10,508 bases of DNA from Desulfobacterales bacterium (GTDB lineage Bacteria; Desulfobacterota; Desulfobacteria; Desulfobacterales; Desulfosalsimonadaceae): NCBI GenBank assembly GCA_029933295.1, contig JAOZOL010000070.1:1-10508 (forward strand). Direction: 5' to 3'. Made by a program: the position numbers and the translations under genes. Numbering within the stretch: position 1 is the first letter of the stretch; the number at the start of each line of letters is the position of its first letter. Shown one piece after another: positions 1-7,048 of the stretch. Below the pieces are notes generated by a model. It was not told the origin of the DNA. It ran no database searches and saw only the letters and a program-made list of their open reading frames with translations.

Positions 1-50
1 TCAGCCTCCGGAGCTGAAGATCGCAGGTTCGAATCCTGCCGGGCGTACCA
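1..50 (+). tRNA. tRNA-Arg (anticodon CCG), 3' part only
   Basis: The window opens inside a tRNA. Bases 1-5 (TCAGC) pair with 13-17 (GCTGA) as the anticodon stem. The seven-base loop CTCCGGA at 6-12 places the anticodon CCG at 8-10, which reads the arginine codon CGG. A five-base variable loop follows at 18-22. The T-arm is GCAGG / TTCGAAT / CCTGC at 23-39. The 3' acceptor strand is CGGGCGT at 40-46, then the discriminator A and an encoded CCA at 48-50. The 5' acceptor strand and D-arm lie outside the window, so acceptor pairing cannot be checked. No terminator separates it from the next gene 37 bases on, so read-through transcription is possible. Confidence 0.93.
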
Positions 51-87
51 TTTATTCCTTCATAAAAATTCAACTGGAGATAAACCA

Positions 88-261
88 ATGGCAATAAGTC
101 AGGAACTGCTGGACATTCTTGTCTGCCCGAAATGTAAAGGCGAAATATATTTAAATGAGACAAAAGACGGGTTAATTTGCGATGCGTGCAAGTTATTATA
201 TGAAATAAGAGACGATATTCCCGTGATGCTGATTGATGAGGCGAAACCGATACAGGAATAG
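88..261 (+). CDS. Trm112-like zinc-ribbon protein (57 aa)
   Basis: This small gene encodes 57 residues beginning MAISQELLDILVCPKCKGEI. Two CxxC pairs (C13/C16 and C31/C34) form a one-zinc ribbon. The order LLDILVCPxCKG, a short beta hairpin, CxxC, then L-Y-x-I-xDxIPVML is the signature of the Trm112/YcaR family (UPF0434). In eukaryotes and archaea Trm112 is an activating partner of tRNA, rRNA and release-factor methyltransferases. The role of the short bacterial forms is poorly defined, and E. coli YcaR is similar in length. GGAGA at 76-80 is a good ribosome binding site seven bases before ATG 88. The gene sits just downstream of a tRNA gene and 12 bases before the DUF4416 gene, so the two proteins are probably co-transcribed. 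Family assignment is firm; function is inferred. Confidence 0.93.
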   Translation: MAISQELLDILVCPKCKGEIYLNETKDGLICDACKLLYEIRDDIPVMLIDEAKPIQE

Positions 262-273
262 CCCATATTTCCC

Positions 274-807
274 ATGAGCCAACCCAAACCACCGCAACCG
301 GCCAAACTGGTTATTGGAATCTTCACAAACAACAAACGCCTGCTTGGATCTATTGTATCACGCCTGTCAGAACTTTTTGGCGTGATTGAAATAATGAGCC
401 CCGTGATTGGGTTTGATTATACTAATTACTATGAGCCTGAAATGGGGCCCGGCCTTGTCAGGCGGATGATCGCTTTTAAACCGCTCATTGCCCAGGACGC
501 TCTTTCAGCCATAAAACTAAAAACAAACATCATAGAAAACGAATTTTCAAAAAATGCCCGGCGTAACGTAAATATAGATCCCGGTTATCTGGTTCGCGAA
601 CGATTTGTTCTTGCCACGGGAAAAAATTTTACCCACCGGATTTATATTGGTAATAACATTTTTGCTGATCTCACCCTTATCTTTCAAAAAGGTGAATTCC
701 GGTCTTTGCCGTGGACATATCCGGATTACAAGGAAAAAAATATGCAAGCGTTCCTCCATCGCGTGAGGAATAAATATATCAAAGACTTAACAGAATTGGA
801 ATCTTAA
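274..807 (+). CDS. DUF4416 family protein
   Basis: This is a 177-residue soluble protein with no signal peptide or membrane segment. I recognise it as the DUF4416 family from the opening MSQPKPPQPAKLVIGIFT, the segment FDYTNYYEPEMGPGLVRR around residues 48-65, the middle block DPGYL-x-R-FVLATGKN-x-xHRIYIG, and the end LPWTYPDYK. The family has no established function, although some databases label members as GTP-binding; I see no P-loop here to support that. The family is common in sulfate-reducing Desulfobacterota, which helps place the organism. The chosen ATG lacks a clear Shine-Dalgarno sequence; the nearest purine run, AGGAA at 254-258, is about 15 bases away. Initiation may depend on coupling to the Trm112-like gene. 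yicC begins three bases after its stop. Confidence 0.85.
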   Translation: MSQPKPPQPAKLVIGIFTNNKRLLGSIVSRLSELFGVIEIMSPVIGFDYTNYYEPEMGPGLVRRMIAFKPLIAQDALSAIKLKTNIIENEFSKNARRNVNIDPGYLVRERFVLATGKNFTHRIYIGNNIFADLTLIFQKGEFRSLPWTYPDYKEKNMQAFLHRVRNKYIKDLTELES

Positions 808-810
808 CCA

Positions 811-1692
811 ATGATAAAAAGCATGACCGCATTTGCAGGATCAGATCTATCAGACGATAAATTTTCAGTAAATATTGAAATCAGAGGATATAACAGCCGT
901 CATCTTGATGTTGCCTTAAGGCTTCATCAACGATATGGCATTTTAGAGGAAAAAATCAGAAAAGCAATCGCTGCCAGCGTAACCCGTGGACGTGTGGAAA
1001 TAAAAATATCCATCTCGGAATCTGAGGAAACGGCCGGAGCCTTCAGTCTCAACGAATCAATGGCATCCGCATATTATGACGTCCTTGTGAACCTTAAGGA
1101 AAAATTTGCATTAAAAAACGACATTCCGCTGGATATTCTGGCGCAAAAAAACGGCATTATTGAAAATGCTGATCAGGAAATAGACGTTGATGAAATCTGG
1201 CAGGTCGTTGAAAAATGCGCAAACAACGCCCTTAAGAACTTTGATGACATGAAAACAGCTGAAGGAGATGCGCTTGCCATCGATGTCACGAAGCGTTTGG
1301 ATTTTATTGAAACCTGTATCCTTGAAATTGAAAAAAAAACCAAAGGTCTGTTAAGCCGTTACCAGGAAAAATTAAAAACACGGATAACCGCGCTAACACA
1401 GGGTATAATTGATATTGACCCTGCCCGGACAGCACAGGAAGCGGCATTTATTGCAGACAAAAGCGATATATCCGAAGAAATAGTCAGGGCAAAAAGTCAT
1501 TTAAAACAATTCCGCCAGTTGATGGCTGAAGCTGCTCCCTCCGGCAGACCCCTTAATTTCCTGCTCCAGGAATTTAACCGGGAGTTCAATACCATGGGAA
1601 GCAAAGCCGGAGATGCCGATCTCGCGCACATTATCGTTTCCGCCAAAACAGAACTTGAAAAAATAAGGGAACAAGTGCAGAATATCGAATAA
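811..1692 (+). CDS. yicC: YicC/YloC family endoribonuclease
   Basis: This encodes 293 residues, close to E. coli YicC (287). The N-terminus MIKSMTAFAG matches the family's MIxSMTGFG start. The C-terminal DUF1732 part has the block GRPLNFLLQEFNREFNT at about residues 245-261, followed by SKAGDADL and the terminal EKIREQVQNIE, both diagnostic. The middle is rich in charged, probably helical or coiled-coil sequence (about residues 140-215). Family members are stress-linked endoribonucleases; E. coli YicC has been tied to small-RNA turnover. TTGGA at 796-800 is a plausible ribosome binding site ten bases before ATG 811. The gene lies three bases after the DUF4416 gene and 31 before remA, the same yicC-remA-gmk order as the Bacillus yloC-ylzA-gmk cluster, which supports the assignment. 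Confidence 0.95.
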   Translation: MIKSMTAFAGSDLSDDKFSVNIEIRGYNSRHLDVALRLHQRYGILEEKIRKAIAASVTRGRVEIKISISESEETAGAFSLNESMASAYYDVLVNLKEKFALKNDIPLDILAQKNGIIENADQEIDVDEIWQVVEKCANNALKNFDDMKTAEGDALAIDVTKRLDFIETCILEIEKKTKGLLSRYQEKLKTRITALTQGIIDIDPARTAQEAAFIADKSDISEEIVRAKSHLKQFRQLMAEAAPSGRPLNFLLQEFNREFNTMGSKAGDADLAHIIVSAKTELEKIREQVQNIE

Positions 1693-1723
1693 AACAACTC
1701 TCAAAGTTGATGGAGAATAAACA

Positions 1724-1984
1724 ATGTCATACATCCTGCTAAACATCGGGTTTGGAAACAGCGTCCTTGCAGATGAGGTCATCGCCATACTTGCGCCCAA
1801 CTCCTCACCCATAAAACGCCTGCGAGAAGAAGCAAAAGATGAAAAACGACTTCTTGATGCCACCCACGGCCGCAAGACCCGTTCCGTCATTGTTTTGAAA
1901 ACAAACCATATCGTATTGTCCGCAACTCAGGCAGACACCATCTCCCAAAGATTTAAGGTGCTGAACGAAAAAGAAAACAGCTGA
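1724..1984 (+). CDS. remA: RemA-like DNA-binding regulator (DUF370)
   Basis: This 86-residue protein belongs to the RemA/DUF370 family. The visible signature is LNIGFGN (residues 6-12), SSPIKR (27-32), DATHGRKTRSVIVL (45-58) and HIVLSATQADTIS (62-74). These line up without gaps with B. subtilis RemA, including the basic K31-R32 and R50-K51-T52-R53 patches that in RemA-type proteins contact DNA. RemA in Bacillus is an oligomeric, histone-like activator of biofilm matrix operons. What it controls in this organism is unknown, and a matrix role should not be assumed. GGAG at 1712-1715, eight bases before ATG 1724, is a strong ribosome binding site. gmk starts seven bases after its stop, so the two are very probably co-expressed. 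Confidence 0.92.
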   Translation: MSYILLNIGFGNSVLADEVIAILAPNSSPIKRLREEAKDEKRLLDATHGRKTRSVIVLKTNHIVLSATQADTISQRFKVLNEKENS

Positions 1985-1990
1985 GCCGTT

Positions 1991-2605
1991 ATGTCTGAAA
2001 AAACAAATGAGTCTTTTCCCCGGCCTGAGGCAGACTCTCCTGAAAATGGGCGTCTGTTCATTCTCTCCGCCCCGTCCGGTGCCGGCAAAACCACCCTGTG
2101 CAAGGCATTGTTGAAACTTTTTCCTAATCTGCGCTATTCCATTTCGCACACGACCCGGCCGCCACGCGAAGGAGAACAACATGGGGCAGACTATTATTTC
2201 ATTCCCATTGAAGAATTTAAAAAAAACATCAAGCTCAACCTTTGGGCGGAATGGGCGGAGGTTCATGGACACTTCTATGGAACATCGGCAAAATTTATAG
2301 AAAGCACACTTGATAAAGGAAGCGACATCCTGCTTGATATTGATGTTCAGGGCGCCAGACAAATCCTTAAAAGATATCCGGACGCTATCACCATATTTAT
2401 CATGCCGCCGTCAATTGATGAGCTTGAAAAGCGACTGCAAAAGAGAGGAAGCGACAGCCGCCTGACCATTGCAAAAAGACTTAAGGCCGCTGAAGCGGAA
2501 ATTGCTCAAAAAGATTTTTATACGCACGAAATCATCAATGACAGTTTATCAAAAGCAATTGAACAATTAACAGACATCATCAATCTCCCCCGCAAAAACC
2601 GATGA
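1991..2605 (+). CDS. gmk: Guanylate kinase
   Basis: This cytoplasmic kinase makes GDP (or dGDP) from GMP (or dGMP) and ATP, feeding GTP synthesis. The protein has 204 residues. The P-loop SAPSGAGKTTL is at 26-36 with the catalytic Lys at 33. The GMP-binding region is SISHTTRPPREGE (50-62) and DYYF (67-70), followed by E90-VHGHFYGT. The segment LLDIDVQGARQ (114-124) and the lid arginines near 157 and 163 are also typical. Compared with E. coli Gmk, the P-loop begins about 16 residues later. The polar N-terminal extension contains no internal Met, so ATG 1991 is the only ATG start available, although its ribosome binding site is poor. The stop overlaps the rlmB start (ATGA at 2602-2605). rpoZ and coaBC, which follow gmk in many Firmicutes, are absent here. 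Confidence 0.97.
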   Translation: MSEKTNESFPRPEADSPENGRLFILSAPSGAGKTTLCKALLKLFPNLRYSISHTTRPPREGEQHGADYYFIPIEEFKKNIKLNLWAEWAEVHGHFYGTSAKFIESTLDKGSDILLDIDVQGARQILKRYPDAITIFIMPPSIDELEKRLQKRGSDSRLTIAKRLKAAEAEIAQKDFYTHEIINDSLSKAIEQLTDIINLPRKNR

Positions 2606-3351
2606 AAACAGAAATACTATACGGAATACATCCGGTCCGTGAAGCATTGAACGCCGGGAGACGAAAATTTTACGAAATATATGTTTGCCGTGAAAAAACA
2701 AATAAACGAGTTGATAATCTAATTGAGCTGGCAAAATCAGCCGATATTCCGGTCAGGCATATACACCGGCAGAAGTTGCAATCCATTGCCGGCACTGATA
2801 CACACCAGGGAGCTGCCGCTAAAGTGTCCCCCTATCCCCTTTTATCACTTTCCGAGATAATCAGCGACCAGGCCGGCGGCGACAATTTTTCGTTTTATCT
2901 GTTAATTGACAATATTGTAGACCCTCACAATCTCGGTGCACTGCTGAGAACTGCGCTTTGCGTCGGGATAACCGGTGTTGTCACCCCCAAAGACCGTTGT
3001 GCAGAACCGTCACCCACTGTTTCAAAATCATCTGCCGGGGCCCTTGAACATATCAATCTTGCCAGAGTCGTCAACATGGCAACTGCCATCAAAAATTTAA
3101 AAAAAAACAATGTCTGGATTATCGGCCTTGACAAAAATGGCGATCGATCGATATATGAAAACGACTTTAACGAAAATATCGCTCTTGTTGTGGGCGGGGA
3201 AAAAAGCGGAATCCGACCGTTGATAAAAAAACATTGTGATTTTTTAAGCTTTATTCCGCAAACCGGACAGGTGAGTTCGCTCAATGCTTCTGTGGCGGGC
3301 GGTATTGCCATGTATGAGGCATATAGGCAAAGACAAAGAAAGGATAATTAA
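2602..3351 (+). CDS. rlmB: 23S rRNA (guanosine-2'-O)-methyltransferase, RlmB type (SpoU/TrmH family)
   Basis: This encodes 249 residues. The N-terminal 75 residues, with YGIHPVREALNAG at 7-19, are the L30e-like RNA-binding domain found in RlmB. The C-terminal part is a SPOUT knot methyltransferase with all three SpoU motifs: DNIVDPHNLGALLRTA at 103-118 (N110, R116), VVGGEKSGIRPL at 196-207 (E200), and IPQTGQVSSLNASVAGG at 218-234 (S226, N228). RlmB methylates the 2'-hydroxyl of G2251 in the peptidyl-transferase P-loop of 23S rRNA, using S-adenosylmethionine. The gene starts inside the gmk stop (ATGA overlap), implying translational coupling. A related SpoU enzyme with another RNA target (TrmH-like) is possible, but the N-terminal domain and length favour RlmB. 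Confidence 0.92.
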   Translation: MKTEILYGIHPVREALNAGRRKFYEIYVCREKTNKRVDNLIELAKSADIPVRHIHRQKLQSIAGTDTHQGAAAKVSPYPLLSLSEIISDQAGGDNFSFYLLIDNIVDPHNLGALLRTALCVGITGVVTPKDRCAEPSPTVSKSSAGALEHINLARVVNMATAIKNLKKNNVWIIGLDKNGDRSIYENDFNENIALVVGGEKSGIRPLIKKHCDFLSFIPQTGQVSSLNASVAGGIAMYEAYRQRQRKDN

Positions 3352-3355
3352 AAAA

Positions 3356-4582
3356 ATGAATAACCCGGAAATAATCACAAAAAATACAGATGGGACAATA
3401 AATGTGCCGGATTATGTTACGATTCCCTTTATCGAAGGTGATGGAATTGGACCTGACATCTGGCGTACTACTAAGATCGTCATTGACGGGGCGGTAGCAG
3501 CCGCCTATGAGGGCGCAAAAAAAATCAACTGGCTTGAAATTTATGCCGGTGAAAAAGGCTTTCAAAAGACCGGAGAATGGCTTTCACAAAACGCTCTGGA
3601 AAATATTAAAAAATACGTGGTGGCTATCAAAGGCCCCTTGACCACGCCGGTCGGAAAAGGGATCAGAAGCTTAAACGTCGCCATCCGCCAGGAACTGGAC
3701 CTGTACGCGTGTGTTCGCCCGGTTAAATATATTGAATCCGTCCCAAGCCCCATGAAAGCGCCTGAAAAAATAGACATGGTGATTTTCAGAGAAAACACGG
3801 AAGACCTGTATGCAGGCATTGAATGGGAAGCCCGATCCGATGAGGCAAACCAGGTCATCTCTTTTCTAAGTAAAGAAATGAACGCAAAAATTCCTGAAAA
3901 CGCCGGCATAGGGATTAAGCCCATGAGCGCAAAAAATACCAAACGCCTGGTTATTCGCGCTATTTCATACGCACTGGATAATGGATATAAAAGTGTGACG
4001 CTCATGCATAAAGGCAATATTATGAAATTCACGGAAGGGGCGTTCAGAAAATGGGGCTATGAAGTGGCAGAAGAAGAATTTGGCGATGTGACGATTACCG
4101 AAACCGATCTCTGGGAAAAATACGACGGAAACCAGCCAAAAGACAAACTTGTTATAAAAGACCGCATCGCGGATATGCTGTTCCAGCAGGTACTCCTGCG
4201 CCCGGAAGAATTCGGAGTAATTGCCACGCCGAATTTAAACGGAGATTATATTTCCGATGCCCTGTCAGCACAGGTGGGCGGGCTGGGCATGGCCCCCGGC
4301 GCCAATATTGGTGATGATTGTGCCGTATTTGAAGCAACGCACGGAACCGCGCCGAAGTATGCGGGGCTGGACAAGGTCAACCCCAGTTCTTTGATATTAT
4401 CAGGCGCCATGATGCTTGACTATATGGGTTGGAATAAAGCGGCGGATACCATTCGAAAAAATCTTCAAAAAACCGTTCAGGCAAAAACCGTCACCTATGA
4501 CCTGGCCCGACAAATAAACGGTGCAACTAAGATTTCCTGCTCCGCATTCGGAAATGCTATTGTTGATAAAATAAATTCATAG
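3356..4582 (+). CDS. icd: NADP-dependent isocitrate dehydrogenase
   Basis: This TCA-cycle enzyme oxidatively decarboxylates isocitrate to 2-oxoglutarate. From ATG 3356 it has 408 residues, near the 416 of E. coli Icd, and the two align throughout. Substrate-binding S105, N107, R111, R121 and R145 are present, as are catalytic Y152 and K219 and metal ligands D273, D297 and D301. NADP specificity is shown by K334, Y335, V341, Y381 and R385, equivalent to E. coli K344, Y345, V351, Y391 and R395. S105 corresponds to the AceK phosphorylation site; no aceK is in the window. An in-frame ATG at 3284 would add 24 residues inside rlmB and is unlikely. The start lies four bases after rlmB with a weak AAAGG about 13 bases upstream. 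Icd fits a complete-oxidising or biosynthetic TCA route. Confidence 0.97.
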   Translation: MNNPEIITKNTDGTINVPDYVTIPFIEGDGIGPDIWRTTKIVIDGAVAAAYEGAKKINWLEIYAGEKGFQKTGEWLSQNALENIKKYVVAIKGPLTTPVGKGIRSLNVAIRQELDLYACVRPVKYIESVPSPMKAPEKIDMVIFRENTEDLYAGIEWEARSDEANQVISFLSKEMNAKIPENAGIGIKPMSAKNTKRLVIRAISYALDNGYKSVTLMHKGNIMKFTEGAFRKWGYEVAEEEFGDVTITETDLWEKYDGNQPKDKLVIKDRIADMLFQQVLLRPEEFGVIATPNLNGDYISDALSAQVGGLGMAPGANIGDDCAVFEATHGTAPKYAGLDKVNPSSLILSGAMMLDYMGWNKAADTIRKNLQKTVQAKTVTYDLARQINGATKISCSAFGNAIVDKINS

Positions 4583-4589
4583 AAACAGG

Positions 4590-5414
4590 ATGCTGAGCCG
4601 GATAAAAAAAGCTCTTACCGATCCTTTTTTTCCGAATAAATGCCAGGCCTGCGGTCTGTTTTTTCACGCCAGAAAAACAGACAGGGCTGATAAAAGCCTG
4701 ACCAACAAATCGCATCATGCCCCCATGGAAACAATTTTTAGCCGGGTCATGGTCCCCTTTCTTTGCCCGGACTGCCGTAAAGAATTTTCAGCGATCCAGT
4801 CTCCTATCTGTACCCAATGCGGCCGCATGTTTAAAAGCCGCACAGGGACCGATCATCAATGCGAAGACTGTATAAAAAAGAAAAAATACGCCCATTGCAT
4901 CCGGTCGGCTGGAATTTATGCGGGCCCTTTGATGTCTCTTATCCATGCGTTAAAGTATCACGGCAAATTACAACTCGCACGACCCATGGGAGAATTGCTT
5001 TTCTATGCATATCTGAAGTATTATGATATGAACAATATAGATCTGATTATTCCAATCCCCCTGCATATTTCCCGGTTAAAACAAAGGGGATTTAATCAGG
5101 CTATGATGTTATTAAAAAAATGGCAGGAACTCATACATGAGACCCATGAAATAAAATCTGAAATTTTCATTGACGATCAAAATCTTTTCCGTTGCAGAAA
5201 AACCGTGTCCCAGACCGGACTGGGCAGGAAAAAGAGAAAACAAAATGTAAAAAATGCATTTACGGTAGCAAATCCATCTGAAATTTTAAAAAAGCGGATT
5301 CTGCTGATTGATGATGTCTATACCACCGGCGCCACTGCGGAGGAATGTGCTAAAACACTGATTAAAAATGGCGCAGAAACAGTGAGCGTGCTGACACTGG
5401 CAAGGACGGGATGA
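4590..5414 (+). CDS. ComF family phosphoribosyltransferase-like protein
   Basis: This encodes 274 residues. The N-terminal third is a double zinc ribbon with four CxxC pairs (C18/C21, C59/C62, C74/C77, C91/C94). The C-terminal part is a type I phosphoribosyltransferase fold: IPIPLH at 154-159, RGFNQ at 166-170, the RCRKTVSQTGLGRKKR block (201-216), and the PRPP loop ILLIDDVYTTGAT at 237-249. This arrangement defines the ComF/GntX/ComFC family, tied to DNA uptake in naturally competent bacteria and otherwise unassigned. A polar stretch of about 37 residues between the first and second CxxC pairs is longer than in compact family members. The start ATG 4590 lacks a well-placed ribosome binding site but is needed to keep C18/C21. 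It begins seven bases after icd, and its stop overlaps the next gene by ATGA. Confidence 0.9.
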   Translation: MLSRIKKALTDPFFPNKCQACGLFFHARKTDRADKSLTNKSHHAPMETIFSRVMVPFLCPDCRKEFSAIQSPICTQCGRMFKSRTGTDHQCEDCIKKKKYAHCIRSAGIYAGPLMSLIHALKYHGKLQLARPMGELLFYAYLKYYDMNNIDLIIPIPLHISRLKQRGFNQAMMLLKKWQELIHETHEIKSEIFIDDQNLFRCRKTVSQTGLGRKKRKQNVKNAFTVANPSEILKKRILLIDDVYTTGATAEECAKTLIKNGAETVSVLTLARTG

Positions 5415-6208
5415 TGAATATACCAACCACAATTAAAGCAGGTTTTGTACAATTTGATGTCAAATCAGGTGATATTTCGTCAAATCTGCAATCTGTTGAA
5501 AACGGTATCAGGCAGCTCTGCGATAAAGGCGCACAGGTTGCCGTACTCCCGGAATTATGGCCATGCGGATTTGACAACGCAAAAATAGCAGACCATGCAG
5601 AAAAGACTCCGGAAATCATCCATACGCTCAGAGAGCTGGCAATCAAAAACCATATGCTCATTGCCGGGTCCATGCCGTCGGAATTTGATGGGCAAATATA
5701 TAACGTTCTGGTTGTTATTGATAAAGACGGAGCCATCGCAGGAGAATACAGAAAAATACATCTGTTTTCCGCCAATGGCGAAGATATTGTATTTTCTGCG
5801 GGTGACCGTGCTGTGGTGTGCAAAACATCGATCGGGCCTGTGGGATTAATGACTTGCTATGACCTCAGGTTTCCCGAACTCTGCAGGGTGCTCGCGCTCT
5901 CCGGTGCCCGGCTGATAATCGTATCCGCCCAGTGGCCGGAATCGCGGATCAATCACTGGGATGTCCTGCTTTGCGCAAGAGCCATTGAAAATCAACTCTT
6001 TATTGTTGCCGCCAACCGGGTGGGCCGCGATGACCCGCTGGCATTTAACGGGCATTCGCAAATCATATCCCCCGCAGGAGAGATTCTTGTAAAAATCGAC
6101 GGACAGGCCGGTGAGGGCATTGCAAACTTAAATTTTAACGATATTGATAAATCCCGGAAACAATTTAACTGCTTAAAAGAAAGGGTGCCGGGGGCCTATA
6201 AACGCTAA
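5411..6208 (+). CDS. Carbon-nitrogen hydrolase (nitrilase superfamily, omega-amidase-like)
   Basis: This is a 265-residue cytoplasmic amidohydrolase. The Glu-Lys-Cys triad of the superfamily is clear: E48 in VLPELW, K115 in EYRKIHLF, and nucleophile C149 in TCYDLRFPEL. Further family marks are SAQWPESR and the CARAIENQLFIVAANRVG block. The sequence resembles the Nit2/YafV branch, which hydrolyses omega-amides such as 2-oxoglutaramate, but the substrate cannot be fixed from sequence alone. The gene overlaps the ComF-family stop by four bases (ATGA at 5411-5414). A second in-frame ATG at 5414 is an equally possible start and would change the protein by one residue. Coupled translation with the ComF-family gene is likely; no functional link between them is evident. 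Confidence 0.92.
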   Translation: MMNIPTTIKAGFVQFDVKSGDISSNLQSVENGIRQLCDKGAQVAVLPELWPCGFDNAKIADHAEKTPEIIHTLRELAIKNHMLIAGSMPSEFDGQIYNVLVVIDKDGAIAGEYRKIHLFSANGEDIVFSAGDRAVVCKTSIGPVGLMTCYDLRFPELCRVLALSGARLIIVSAQWPESRINHWDVLLCARAIENQLFIVAANRVGRDDPLAFNGHSQIISPAGEILVKIDGQAGEGIANLNFNDIDKSRKQFNCLKERVPGAYKR

Positions 6209-6210
6209 TA

Positions 6211-6230
6211 TTTTAAATGATTTTAAATGA
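6211..6230 (+). repeat. Tandem 10-base duplication at the pgeF start
   Basis: The decamer TTTTAAATGA occurs twice in immediate succession (6211-6220 and 6221-6230), so two ATGs lie ten bases apart and in different frames. The first ATG (6217) reads eight codons and stops at TAA 6241-6243. The second (6227) opens pgeF. A third partial copy, TTTTAAAACA, follows. This looks like a replication-slippage duplication. Whether the short decoy frame affects pgeF translation is unknown. Confidence 0.7.
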
Positions 6231-7018
6231 TTTTAAAACATAAAAACGGACTAAACTTTTTCATATTCTCCAAACTGGCGACTTTTCCTGAAATCCGCCA
6301 TGGCATTTTTACACGCACATGGTGTGATGGCAGAAAACCCTGTAACAACTTAAATGTCGGGTTAAATGCAGGAGACGATGAAAAACGCGTTAAACAAAAC
6401 AGAGCGCGCATTGCCGGATGCATGGGCGGATCAGACCTTGTTTTTGCAAACCAGGTCCATGGAACAAACATTCTAATTTTTGATAAAAACAAACCAAGAT
6501 CCACTCCTCAACCGGACGATCCCTCTCAGCCTGGCAATCCGGCCCTTACCGGGGATGCCATGGTGACAAATATACAGGGAAAATTCATTGCCATTCAACA
6601 GGCGGATTGCCAGGCAATTCTGATATATGATCCCCGGAAAAAGGTGATCGCCAACGTGCACGCCGGATGGCGGGGAAACATTAAAAATATAATCGGCAAA
6701 TGTCTTGAATCCATGCAAAACAACTTCAACTGCGACCCGCAACAAATGGTTGCGGCCATATCACCGTCTCTGGGGCCCTGCTGCAGTGAATTTAAAAATT
6801 ACAAAACCGAAATTGATAAAAAATACTGGCAATATAAAAATAAATATGATCATTTTAATCTATGGGCGATGACCACCGACCAGCTGCTTGATGTCGGGCT
6901 TCAACGCAAAAATATTGAATTGTCCAATATTTGTACAAAGTGTAATGATCACATGTTCTTTTCTTATCGAAAAACAAATCAAACAGGGAGATTTGTTTCT
7001 GTTATCGGTTTGAAATAA
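6227..7018 (+). CDS. pgeF: Peptidoglycan editing factor PgeF (YfiH, laccase-domain/DUF152 family)
   Basis: This encodes 263 residues of the YfiH/DUF152 family, historically called multicopper polyphenol oxidase or laccase domain. The metal-binding residues are all visible: H78 in FANQVHGT, C128 in QQADCQAI and H145 in VHAGWRG. The N-terminal GIFTR and NLNVGLNAGDD segments, the ISPSLGPCC motif and the C-terminal SYRKTNQTGRF are also characteristic. E. coli YfiH (PgeF) removes misincorporated L-Ser from peptidoglycan precursors; other members act on purine nucleosides, so the exact reaction here is inferred. ATG 6227 is the second of two ATGs in a duplicated decamer, and I see no Shine-Dalgarno sequence upstream. 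Its relatively weak initiation context contrasts with remA and atpB. pyrK follows after 30 bases. Confidence 0.93.
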   Translation: MILKHKNGLNFFIFSKLATFPEIRHGIFTRTWCDGRKPCNNLNVGLNAGDDEKRVKQNRARIAGCMGGSDLVFANQVHGTNILIFDKNKPRSTPQPDDPSQPGNPALTGDAMVTNIQGKFIAIQQADCQAILIYDPRKKVIANVHAGWRGNIKNIIGKCLESMQNNFNCDPQQMVAAISPSLGPCCSEFKNYKTEIDKKYWQYKNKYDHFNLWAMTTDQLLDVGLQRKNIELSNICTKCNDHMFFSYRKTNQTGRFVSVIGLK

Positions 7019-7039
7019 CTGTTAAAATATATTAAACAG
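7019..7039. repeat. Imperfect 21-base palindrome between pgeF and pyrK
   Basis: CTGTT at 7019-7023 is mirrored by AACAG at 7035-7039, with AA/TT also pairing inside and an AT-only centre (AATATATT). It fills most of the 30-base gap between the pgeF stop and the pyrK start, leaving no recognisable ribosome binding site for pyrK. It could be a dyad operator, a weak RNA hairpin or chance in AT-rich sequence. There is no T-run after it, so it is not a standard terminator. Confidence 0.35.
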
Positions 7040-7048
7040 ACAATAAAT

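Noticed and set aside
1..50. tRNA 3' end as a phage or island attachment site
   Set aside because: No integrase gene and no repeated copy of the tRNA end is seen downstream in this window.
3141..3152. GATCGATCGAT run in rlmB as a regulatory repeat
   Set aside because: It is a short run inside well-conserved coding sequence with no partner elsewhere in the window.
3284..3355. N-terminal extension of Icd from ATG 3284
   Set aside because: The added residues overlap the rlmB C-terminus in another frame and do not resemble Icd; ATG 3356 matches the family length.
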